A stretch of DNA of 32,042 bases from Acidobacteriaceae bacterium (GTDB lineage: Bacteria > Acidobacteriota > Terriglobia > Terriglobales > Acidobacteriaceae). A model generated the notes under the pieces. That model had not been told where the DNA came from. It was given only the letters and a program-made list of their open reading frames with translations, and did not search any database. A program made the translations under genes and the position numbers. Shown in pieces: positions 1 to 7,402 of the stretch (positions are counted from its first letter, which is position 1; each line of letters starts with the position of its first letter). Where the stretch lies: NCBI GenBank assembly GCA_003166855.1, contig PMUM01000131.1:1-32042 (forward strand), given 5' to 3'.

Positions 1-2
1 TG

Positions 3-1526
3 ATCGAAGGCATGGACAGCATTCTGCGCATGCCCGGCGGCTGCTTTGAGCAGACCTCTTCCAGCACCTACCCGAACGTTCTGGCGCTCGATTACATGAA
101 GCGCACGAAGAAACTGACTCCCGAAGTCCATGCTAAGGCCGAGGGATATATCGCCAACGGCTACCAGCGCCTGCTGACCTTTGAGGTTCCGGGCGGTGGA
201 TTTTCCTGGTTCGGCAGCGCGCCCGCCAACAAGATACTGACGGCGTACGGCCTAATGGAGTTCAGCGACATGTCGAAGGTTTATGACGTAGACGCAAGAC
301 TGATCGCACGAACGGAACAGTGGCTCGCGTCGCAGCAGCAAGCGGATGGAAGTTGGAAGCCCGACACGCAGTTCATTAATGAGGGCGCCACGAACCGCTA
401 CAACTCCGACGTCCTTCGCATCACTGCCTACATCGCATGGTCGCTCGAGAACACTGGGTCTCAAGGACCCACAGTCGAAAAAGCAAAACAGTTTATCGAC
501 AGCCACATGAGCGCCAAGGTCGACGCCTACACCCTTGCCGTAGTCGCGAACTTTGCCACTGACTATGGATCTGGCAACCGCGAAAAAGATCAAGCCTTCA
601 CGCGCCAGGCCATGCAACTTTTGCTCGACGCACGCACAGAGAAGGATGAGCAAGCCTGGTGGAACTCGGAAGAAACCGGCGTCTACGCCACCGGTGCCAG
701 CGCCAGCGCGGAGACTACGGGGCTCGCCGTGCAGGCGCTGCTCAAATGGGGCGAGGCATCGGGCACTGCGCGCAAGGCCCTGAATTACATCGCCTCCAAG
801 AAAGATGCTTCGGGCACATGGGGCACGACGCAAGCGACCATCATGGCGCTACGCGCTCTGCTGCTTGCAACCGAAAAAGGTGCAGCCGACGTTCAAGGCA
901 CTCTCGAAGTCCTACTCAACGGTAAGCCGGTCGAGAAACTCACGCTGACCCCAGAGAACAATGACCTGCTCCATCAGTTCGTGTTCAAGGGCGTCGGGGC
1001 AAAGGCCATCGGTTCGGAAGACTCCAACACCGTCGAAATCCGATTCGAAGGAAAGGGCGGCCTGGCGTACCAGGTGGTCGGCAGTTACTTCCTTCCTTGG
1101 GATGAGAAACCGGCGAACGAACCGATGTCGATCAACGTGACCTACGATCGCACTCACCTCGCTCAGGACGACATCGCGACTGCCACCGCTACCGTCAAAA
1201 ATAATCTGCCCAAAGCCGCGAACATGGTGATGGTTGACATCGGAATTCCGCCGGGATTCGACTTGCTCAGCGAGGACCTGCAAACCTACATTGAGAAAAG
1301 CGCCAGCCCTAAGAGTGCTCGCCTGGAGAAGTTCAGCCTCACTGCGACGCAGGCGATCCTCTACTTCGATTCCATCGCGCCCAGCGATTCGGTCGCTCTG
1401 CATTTTCGCCTGCGAGCCAAGTATCCCATCCGCGCGCGAACATTTCAGTCGCGCGTCTATGAGTACTATGACCCGGAAGTCAGCTCGATCGCACGACCGG
1501 TCCAACTGGAGGTGCGCCCGCGTTAG
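3..1526 (+). CDS. Alpha-2-macroglobulin family protein, C-terminal part (5' end outside window)
   Basis: The reading frame is open to the window edge, so only about the last 507 residues are visible. The visible part begins with the thioester motif PGGCFEQTSS; the Cys and Gln of C-F-E-Q form the internal thioester that traps attacking proteases in this family. It is followed by an alpha/alpha-toroid thioester domain of repeated helical segments (conserved GGGFSWF, QQADGSW and GTWGTTQAT-type motifs, roughly residues 1-300). A C-terminal beta-sandwich region then runs to LEVRPR, like the macroglobulin/receptor-binding domains. Bacterial members are periplasmic, usually lipid-anchored, and are thought to protect the cell envelope from foreign proteases. 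They often neighbour penicillin-binding protein PbpC; no such gene follows here. The family call is firm; the anchor and N-terminal domains cannot be seen. Confidence 0.93.
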   Translation: MEGMDSILRMPGGCFEQTSSSTYPNVLALDYMKRTKKLTPEVHAKAEGYIANGYQRLLTFEVPGGGFSWFGSAPANKILTAYGLMEFSDMSKVYDVDARLIARTEQWLASQQQADGSWKPDTQFINEGATNRYNSDVLRITAYIAWSLENTGSQGPTVEKAKQFIDSHMSAKVDAYTLAVVANFATDYGSGNREKDQAFTRQAMQLLLDARTEKDEQAWWNSEETGVYATGASASAETTGLAVQALLKWGEASGTARKALNYIASKKDASGTWGTTQATIMALRALLLATEKGAADVQGTLEVLLNGKPVEKLTLTPENNDLLHQFVFKGVGAKAIGSEDSNTVEIRFEGKGGLAYQVVGSYFLPWDEKPANEPMSINVTYDRTHLAQDDIATATATVKNNLPKAANMVMVDIGIPPGFDLLSEDLQTYIEKSASPKSARLEKFSLTATQAILYFDSIAPSDSVALHFRLRAKYPIRARTFQSRVYEYYDPEVSSIARPVQLEVRPR

Positions 1527-1559
1527 GCCTCCGTCAATCCAGAAAACCGTCCAAAAGGC

Positions 1560-1582
1560 GCGCCTCGTCTATAATCAGGCGC
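1560..1582 (+). promoter_or_regulatory. Candidate promoter/operator of the fucose operon
   Basis: A perfect TATAAT hexamer (1570-1575) lies 47 bases before the first gene of the fucose operon. It is flanked by a perfect 6-base inverted repeat, GCGCCT-N11-AGGCGC. No good -35 box is seen 16-18 bases upstream, so the promoter may need an activator, or the repeat may be an operator. This is an inference from sequence only. Confidence 0.4.
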
Positions 1583-1621
1583 ACCCATGGCGCTAGCGTG
1601 TGGCGCTGATGAATTCCTTCC

Positions 1622-2458
1622 ATGCACATTGACGCGCACCAGCATTTTTGGATTTACAACCCGGCCGAATATGACTGGATCGATGATTCCATGTCCGCAC
1701 TCCGCCGCGATTTTCTACCAGCCGATCTGAAGCCGGAGTTGGACCGCAGCGAATTTCAGGGCTCGGTTGCCGTTCAAGTGCGCCAGACACTGGAAGAGAC
1801 ACGTTGGCTTCTTGAGTTGGCGGAGCGCTCTCCGTCGATTCTCGGCGTGGTCGGCTGGGCTGACTTGCGGTCGCCGGACATTCGGTCTCAACTGAAAGCC
1901 TTGGCTCGAAATCCCAAACTGGTCGGCGTCCGCCACATCGTGCAGAGTGAGCCTGACGACCGGTTCCTGCTGCAGCCAAAGTTTCTGCGGGGAATTTCCG
2001 CGCTCGAAGAGTTCGATCTCGCTTACGATATCCTGATTTACACCAAACATCTTCCAGTAGCCGCTGAGTTTGTCGAGCGTTTCCCACGCCAGCGCTTCGT
2101 CCTCGATCATCTCGCCAAGCCGCCGATCAAGAGCGGCCACATCGATTCATGGGCACACGGGATCAAACAGTTATCCGAATTCCCCAACCTATATTGCAAA
2201 TTGTCGGGACTGGTCACTGAAGCTGACTGGCAGCATTGGCAGCCCGAGCAGATCGTCCCATTCCTCGAAGTCGCCTTTGAATCGTTCGGACCGGATCGCC
2301 TGATGATTGGTTCGGACTGGCCGGTGTGCCTCGTGGCCGCCTCGTATGAGCGGACTGTCCGAGTCGTGCAGAAGTACCTGAGTGGACAAAAACCGGAAAC
2401 TCGTGAGGCCGTGCTCGGCGGCAACGCCCAACGGTTCTGGCGACTGGCCGGTCATTGA
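1622..2458 (+). CDS. L-fucono-1,5-lactonase-like amidohydrolase (COG3618)
   Basis: A 278-residue TIM-barrel amidohydrolase. The first strand carries the metal-binding HxH (H6, H8 in DAHQHFW). Later strands show VGVRHIVQ, a KH in ILIYTKHLP, LDHLAKP, CKLSG and the terminal catalytic Asp in MIGSDWPVC. This is the pattern of COG3618 lactonases, which open L-fucono-, L-rhamnono- and related sugar lactones to the free acid. As the first gene of a cluster with a FucP-like permease, a mutarotase, two SDR enzymes and a sugar-acid dehydratase, L-fucono-lactone is the most likely substrate. There is no strong ribosome binding site before the ATG. The family is well supported; exact substrate is inferred from neighbours. 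Confidence 0.85.
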   Translation: MHIDAHQHFWIYNPAEYDWIDDSMSALRRDFLPADLKPELDRSEFQGSVAVQVRQTLEETRWLLELAERSPSILGVVGWADLRSPDIRSQLKALARNPKLVGVRHIVQSEPDDRFLLQPKFLRGISALEEFDLAYDILIYTKHLPVAAEFVERFPRQRFVLDHLAKPPIKSGHIDSWAHGIKQLSEFPNLYCKLSGLVTEADWQHWQPEQIVPFLEVAFESFGPDRLMIGSDWPVCLVAASYERTVRVVQKYLSGQKPETREAVLGGNAQRFWRLAGH

Positions 2459-2516
2459 CAATCATCGAGAAGCTTCGCCGGACCGATGTTTTACAATAGG
2501 CGGGCTCGAAACTGCG

Positions 2517-4166
2517 ATGCATCTCAACGTTCTCCAACTCGATTCCCGCGACAACGTCTTGATCGCACTCACCGACTTGAAAGCCGGCGATCGAGTCGAA
2601 TTCGACCGCGAAATCTACATTCTCCCGAAGAACGTTCCTGCCAAACACAAATTCACGATGCGCGGCCTCGCCGTGGGAGACGATGTCCTCATGTACGGAG
2701 TTCTGGTGGGCCGAGCCGTCAAACCCATCGCGGCTGGAGAACTCCTGACGACTGGCAACATCCAACATCAGGCCGCTCCGTTCCAGGAGCAGTCGGGTGA
2801 ATTTCGTTGGACGCCCCCCAACGTCTCGCACCGGAAGCAACAAACTTTCATGGGATACCGCCGCTCCGACGGTCAAGTGGGCACCCGAAACTATTGGCTC
2901 GTCGTTCCTCTGGTTTTTTGCGAGAACAAGAACATAGAGGTTCTCAAGCAGTCACTGGAAGAAGAACTGGGTTTCGCTGCCCCCCAACTCTACCGCCACC
3001 AAGTTGCAGAACTGGCAAAACTATATCGAGAAGGACAGGTGGACAAGATCGACGTTCGCGCGCTCCCCACGGAGACCGCTCTGACGCCGCGCAGCCGGCT
3101 GTTCGAGAACATCGATGGCATCCGGTTTCTTCTCCACGAAGGCGGTTGTGGCGGCACCCGGGAAGACTCGAACAACCTCTGCGGCCTCATCGCGGGCTAC
3201 ATCCACCACCCCAACGTCGCGGGAGCCACGGTGCTAAGCCTCGGTTGCCAGCACGCGCAGATCCCGATCCTCCGCGACGAGATTCGCAAACGCAATCCCA
3301 AGTTCGACAAACCGCTGGTCATCCTCGAGCAGCAACGCAGCGGTTCCGAAGCGCAAATGATGTCGGATGCAATCCGCCAGACGTTTCTCGGCCTGGTCGA
3401 AGCCAACAAGGCTCAGCGCACTCCTGCCCCTCTCGCCGATTTGTGTGTTGGCCTGAAGTGCGGAGGCTCAGACGGCTTCTCTGGCATCTCCGCGAATCCC
3501 GCTATCGGGCACACAGCCGACCTGCTCGCCGCCCTGGGAGGACGGACGATCCTCTCGGAGTTCCCAGAGTTGTGCGGTGTGGAACAGGAACTCATCAATC
3601 GCGGCAAGAACAAGGAAGTCGGCAACCGGTTCATTCAACTGATGCGCGACTACGCGGCGCGCGCCGCAGCCGTGCGCTCCGGCTTCGACATGAATCCTTC
3701 ACCGGGAAATATGCGCGACGGTCTTTTGACAGACGCGATGAAATCGGCCGGTGCAGCAAAAAAAGGCGGCACATCTCCCGTAACCGCGGTACTCGACTAT
3801 CCGGAGTACTCGGCTGAGCCCGGACTCAATCTGCAGTGCACGCCCGGCAACGACGTCGAATGCGTCACAGCACAAGTCGGCGCCGGGGCCAGCGTCGTTT
3901 TGTTCACCACCGGTCTCGGCACGCCCACCGGGAATCCAATCGCGCCAGTCGTCAAGCTTTCGACAAACTCAGATTTAGCGAAGCGCATGCACGACATCAT
4001 CGACATCGACACCGGAGCAGTCGTCTCGGGGGAGAAGACAATCGAGGAGATGGGAGAAGCCATCCTCGATCTCGTAATCCAAGTAGCGAACGGTGAAGTC
4101 CGCACCAAGGCCGAGCAGAGGGCTCAGGAAGATTTCATCCCCTGGAAACGAGGCGTTTCTCTGTGA
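2517..4166 (+). CDS. UxaA-family sugar-acid dehydratase (altronate dehydratase-like; probable L-fuconate dehydratase)
   Basis: A 549-residue protein of the altronate/galactarate dehydratase family. An N-terminal SAF-type domain (about residues 1-75, ALTDLKAGDRV to VGRAVKPIAAGELL) is fused to the large catalytic domain beginning at MGYRRSDGQVGTRNYW. Conserved family stretches include EGGCGGTREDSNNLC, LSLGCQ, LKCGGSDGFSGISANPA and the C-terminal GLGTPTGNPIAPVVK. The frame is open farther upstream to 2382, but the ATG at 2517 begins the SAF domain and avoids overlap with the preceding gene, so I chose it. In this operon its expected job is L-fuconate to 2-keto-3-deoxy-L-fuconate. It is unrelated to the enolase-type FucD dehydratase that does this step in Xanthomonas. 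The stop overlaps the next start (GTGA). Confidence 0.85.
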   Translation: MHLNVLQLDSRDNVLIALTDLKAGDRVEFDREIYILPKNVPAKHKFTMRGLAVGDDVLMYGVLVGRAVKPIAAGELLTTGNIQHQAAPFQEQSGEFRWTPPNVSHRKQQTFMGYRRSDGQVGTRNYWLVVPLVFCENKNIEVLKQSLEEELGFAAPQLYRHQVAELAKLYREGQVDKIDVRALPTETALTPRSRLFENIDGIRFLLHEGGCGGTREDSNNLCGLIAGYIHHPNVAGATVLSLGCQHAQIPILRDEIRKRNPKFDKPLVILEQQRSGSEAQMMSDAIRQTFLGLVEANKAQRTPAPLADLCVGLKCGGSDGFSGISANPAIGHTADLLAALGGRTILSEFPELCGVEQELINRGKNKEVGNRFIQLMRDYAARAAAVRSGFDMNPSPGNMRDGLLTDAMKSAGAAKKGGTSPVTAVLDYPEYSAEPGLNLQCTPGNDVECVTAQVGAGASVVLFTTGLGTPTGNPIAPVVKLSTNSDLAKRMHDIIDIDTGAVVSGEKTIEEMGEAILDLVIQVANGEVRTKAEQRAQEDFIPWKRGVSL

Positions 4167-4957
4167 GCAATCCAGGCGCGCAGAGTTTCCGCCTCGACGG
4201 CAAAGTTGCAGTCGTCACGGGAGGCGGTAGCGGGATTGGTCAGGCCATTGCTTTGAAGTTGGCGGCGCACGGCGCGGTGATTCGCGTTCTGGATCTGAAC
4301 GAATCCGCCGCGGCCGCAACCTGCCAACAAATTTCCGCAGCTGACGGCACCGCCTCAGCGCACCTCTGCGACGTGACCAGCCAACCCGACGTGAAGGCTC
4401 TATTCGACCAACTTTTCCGACGAGACCGCATTCACATACTTATCAATAACGCCGGAGTCTCGCATGTCGGCACAGTTGAGAGCACTACCGAGGCAGACTT
4501 CGATCGCGTGGTTCGAGTGAACGTCAAAGGGTTCTATAACTGCATGCACGCGGTCGTCGGGCACATGAAGAACTCCGGCGGCGGAGTCATCGTGAATATG
4601 GCATCAATTGCCGGATCGTCAGGCTTGCCCGACCGTTTCGCTTACTCGATGAGCAAAGGCGCGGTCGTCGCTATGACATATTCCGTGGCGAGAGACTATC
4701 TCGTTCATAACATCCGTTGCAATTGCATTTCGCCGGCCCGCGTTCACACTCCGTTTGTCGACGACTATCTGCAGAAGAACTATCCGGGACACGAGAAGGA
4801 AATGTTCGAGAAGCTGGCAAAGTCGCAACCGATCGGGCGAATGGCGGAACCGGCGGAAATCGCTTCCCTTGCCCTCTTCCTGTGTTCGGACGAAGCTGCG
4901 TTCATTACAGGCGTGGACTATCCGATCGATGGCGGCTTCTTCAACCTGCGAGGCTAG
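4163..4957 (+). CDS. SDR family oxidoreductase, probable 2-keto-3-deoxy-L-fuconate dehydrogenase
   Basis: A 264-residue classical short-chain dehydrogenase. It shows the cofactor motif TGGGSGIG (19-26), NNAG (95-98), the catalytic Ser in NMASIAG (148) and YSMSK (Tyr161, Lys165). An Asp at the end of the second strand (D44 in RVLDLN) points to NAD rather than NADP. The GTG start at 4163 overlaps the preceding TGA by four bases, a sign of translational coupling. In oxidative L-fucose pathways one SDR oxidises L-fucose and a second oxidises the 2-keto-3-deoxy acid at C4. The other SDR here resembles the sugar dehydrogenase, so this one is assigned the second role. The substrate is inference. Confidence 0.8.
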   Translation: MSNPGAQSFRLDGKVAVVTGGGSGIGQAIALKLAAHGAVIRVLDLNESAAAATCQQISAADGTASAHLCDVTSQPDVKALFDQLFRRDRIHILINNAGVSHVGTVESTTEADFDRVVRVNVKGFYNCMHAVVGHMKNSGGGVIVNMASIAGSSGLPDRFAYSMSKGAVVAMTYSVARDYLVHNIRCNCISPARVHTPFVDDYLQKNYPGHEKEMFEKLAKSQPIGRMAEPAEIASLALFLCSDEAAFITGVDYPIDGGFFNLRG

Positions 4958-4960
4958 CAC

Positions 4961-5743
4961 ATGGACCTGCAACTGAAAGGTAAAGTCGTCATCGTCACCG
5001 GCGGAGCCAAGGGAATTGGCGCGGCGATTGTCCATGCCTGCGCCGCCGAAGGCGCGATCCCCGTGATCATCGGCCGCGACGCCGAAGCCGGCAAGCAACT
5101 GCAGAGTGAATTGCAAAACAGCGGCGCAACCTGCGGGCTCATCACGGTCGATCTCGCCACCCCGGAAAGCTGTGCGCAATCCGTCGAGCAAACTCTGAAG
5201 AATTTTGGGCGCATCGATGCGCTCGTAAATAATGCAGGACGCAACGACAAAGTCGGCTTGGAATATGGAAGCGTCAGCGAGTACGTCGCCTCGCTCAACC
5301 GCAATCTGGTGCATTACTACGGCATGGCCCACTATTCCCTGCCCCATTTGAAACGTTCCCGCGGTTCCATCGTCAACGTCGGCTCCAAGACCGCGGTCAC
5401 CGGACAGGGGAGCACCTCGGGCTACGCATCCTCAAAAGGCGCAATCATGGCTCTGACCCGCGAGTGGGCGGCCGAACTGCTGCCCTACGGCATTCGCGTC
5501 AACACCGTCATCCCCGCGGAAGTTATGACTCCGCTATATCGCAGTTGGCTGGACACCTTTCCGAATCCCGAAGATAAGTTGAAGACCATTCTCACCAAGA
5601 TTCCACTCGAGCAGCGCATGACTACGTCGGAGGAGATCGCTGCAATGGTTGTGTTCCTGATCTCGGCGAAATCGAGCCACACCACGGGCCAGCACTTGTT
5701 CGTCGACGGCGGATACGTTCACCTGGACCGTGCACTCACATGA
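4961..5743 (+). CDS. SDR family L-fucose dehydrogenase-like protein
   Basis: A 260-residue SDR with TGGAKGIG (13-20), NNAG (90-93), a catalytic Ser in NVGSKTA (142) and YASSK (Tyr155, Lys159). The stretch NDKVGLEYGSVSEYVASLNRN is typical of the SDR branch that contains bacterial L-fucose dehydrogenase. It would oxidise L-fucose to L-fucono-lactone with NAD(P)+; the Arg after the second strand (IIGRD) may favour NADP+. It starts three bases after the preceding stop and ends in an ATGA overlap with the permease gene. The SDR call is certain; the L-fucose assignment rests on the resemblance and on the adjacent FucP and lactonase. Confidence 0.8.
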   Translation: MDLQLKGKVVIVTGGAKGIGAAIVHACAAEGAIPVIIGRDAEAGKQLQSELQNSGATCGLITVDLATPESCAQSVEQTLKNFGRIDALVNNAGRNDKVGLEYGSVSEYVASLNRNLVHYYGMAHYSLPHLKRSRGSIVNVGSKTAVTGQGSTSGYASSKGAIMALTREWAAELLPYGIRVNTVIPAEVMTPLYRSWLDTFPNPEDKLKTILTKIPLEQRMTTSEEIAAMVVFLISAKSSHTTGQHLFVDGGYVHLDRALT

Positions 5744-7062
5744 CATCGGCGAACAAGCCATCCCCAACCATCACCGAGCGACGTTACGTCGTGCCACTGG
5801 TCCTCGTAACCAGCTTGTTCTTCTTGTGGGCGATCGGTGTCAACCTCAACGACATCCTGATCCAGCATTTCAAGAAGGCCTTTGGTCTTACAGACTCTGG
5901 GTCGTCGCTCATACAGGTTGCGTTCTTCGGCGGCTATTGCCTCGCCGCTCTGCCCGCGGGATGGCTGATGCAGCGCGTGGGCTACAAGCGCGGAATCCTC
6001 ATCGGCCTGCTGGTCTGCTCCACAGGCACGATCCTCTTCATTCCTGCAGCCTCCGTGAGAATCTACGGATTCTTCCTATTCGCGCTTTTCCTGATGGCGT
6101 GTGGACAGTCGGTGCTGGAAGTCGCCGCCAACCCGTATGTGACCACGCTGGGTCCCGCCGACAGCTCGGAACGAAGATTGAATCTGGCCCAGTCCTTCAA
6201 TGCAGCGGGCGCCGTAATGATCGCTCTGGTCGGCTCCAGATTTATTCTCTCGGGCATCGAGCACACGCCTGCAGAAATCGCGGCCATGAGCCCCGCACAG
6301 TTGTTGGTCTACCGGGCGTCCGAGGCTAACATGGTGAAGACTCCGTACCTCGTAATTACCGGAGTCTTCCTGTTCGTCGCGCTGCTCATCTTCCTGACGA
6401 AACTGCCGGAGATCCGCGAGACCAGCACGGATGGGCCGACAACTTCATCCACGAAGCTCAGCGGCACCCTGGCGTTTCCACACTTGATCAAGGGCGTGCT
6501 CGCCCAATTCTTCTACGTTGGAGCGCAGGTTGGTGTCGGTAGCTTCATCATCCGCTTCACCGAGTTCACTCTCCCCGGTGTGCATGAAAAAGATGCCGCT
6601 CACTATCTGCAAGCGCACCTGGCAGGCTTCATGATCGGGCGTTTCGCCGGTTCTGCCATCATGCAGAAGGTCGCGGCTCCACGCCTACTCAGCCTGTTTG
6701 CTGGCGGATCGCTGCTCTGCCTTCTGGTCGTCCTGTTCGCTTCGGGCGCAGCGCCGGTCTGGGCTATTGTGTTGATCGGATTTTTTCACTCCATCATGTT
6801 CCCCACGATTTTCGCCCTGAGCCTGAAGAGCCTAGGCCCGTACACGAAGCTGGGATCTTCCCTGCTGGTCATGGCCATCATCGGAGGCGCGGTCTGCCCC
6901 TGGGTCATGGGCAGGATTTCCGATGCCTGGAGCATCCAACGTGCGTTTGTGGTTCCGCTCGTTTGTCACGCTTTCGTATTCTATTTTGCAATGTGGGGAT
7001 ATCGGCCCGCCGTCGCAAACGCGGGCACACCCTTGGCTATTCCCGCCACTGAGGTCGAATGA
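5740..7062 (+). CDS. fucP: MFS sugar permease, L-fucose:H+ symporter (FucP) type
   Basis: A 440-residue major facilitator with about 12 hydrophobic segments. N-terminal landmarks of the FucP family are clear: LVTSLFFLWAIGVNLNDILI, the FFGGYCLAALPAGWLMQRVGYKRG loop and VLEVAANPYV followed by RRLNLAQSFNAAGAV. FucP-type carriers import L-fucose with a proton across the inner membrane; some close relatives carry glucose/galactose or other sugars. The ATG start overlaps the preceding stop, and the stop overlaps the mutarotase start, so the gene is inside the operon. Substrate is supported by the enzyme neighbours. Confidence 0.88.
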   Translation: MTSANKPSPTITERRYVVPLVLVTSLFFLWAIGVNLNDILIQHFKKAFGLTDSGSSLIQVAFFGGYCLAALPAGWLMQRVGYKRGILIGLLVCSTGTILFIPAASVRIYGFFLFALFLMACGQSVLEVAANPYVTTLGPADSSERRLNLAQSFNAAGAVMIALVGSRFILSGIEHTPAEIAAMSPAQLLVYRASEANMVKTPYLVITGVFLFVALLIFLTKLPEIRETSTDGPTTSSTKLSGTLAFPHLIKGVLAQFFYVGAQVGVGSFIIRFTEFTLPGVHEKDAAHYLQAHLAGFMIGRFAGSAIMQKVAAPRLLSLFAGGSLLCLLVVLFASGAAPVWAIVLIGFFHSIMFPTIFALSLKSLGPYTKLGSSLLVMAIIGGAVCPWVMGRISDAWSIQRAFVVPLVCHAFVFYFAMWGYRPAVANAGTPLAIPATEVE

Positions 7063-7397
7063 AACGACGCTTCTGCCTGACCCTCGACTTGAAAGACGAT
7101 CCCAAGCTGATCGCCGAATACAAGCGCTACCACGAGAAGATATGGCCTGAGATCACCCGCAGCATCAAAGACTCCGGCATCGAGGATATGGAAATCTATC
7201 TGCTCGGCACACGGATGTTCATGATCATGGAAGTGAACGAGTTTTTCTCGTTTGAGGCCAAGAGCAAAGCAGATCGACTCAACCCGAAGGTGCGGGAGTG
7301 GGAGGCGCTCATGGGCACTTTCCAGAAGTTGTTACCCCAAACCAGGCCCGGCGAGAAATGGCTGCTGATGGAACGGGTATTTAAGTTGGAAGACTAA
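7059..7397 (+). CDS. L-rhamnose/L-fucose mutarotase, RhaM family
   Basis: A 112-residue protein of the COG3254 mutarotase family (RhaM fold, a dimeric ferredoxin-like barrel). It shows the family pattern YKRYHEKIWPEI (catalytic-type His25), MFMIMEVN and a C-terminal GEKWLLMERVFKL. Mutarotases of this family interconvert alpha and beta anomers of 6-deoxy-L-sugars. In a fucose operon this speeds the supply of the anomer used by the dehydrogenase, replacing the unrelated FucU. It is the last gene of the operon; the convergent hrpB ends 5 bases beyond it, with no clear terminator between. Confidence 0.87.
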   Translation: MKRRFCLTLDLKDDPKLIAEYKRYHEKIWPEITRSIKDSGIEDMEIYLLGTRMFMIMEVNEFFSFEAKSKADRLNPKVREWEALMGTFQKLLPQTRPGEKWLLMERVFKLED

Positions 7398-7402
7398 GAG
7401 CC

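Noticed and set aside
252-833. Long antisense open frames within real genes (for example here, and at 912-1505, 2807-3817, 29177-30175)
   Set aside because: They lie opposite genes with clear family motifs, and their translations are Arg/Ser/Pro-rich with no recognisable domain; expected in GC-rich DNA.
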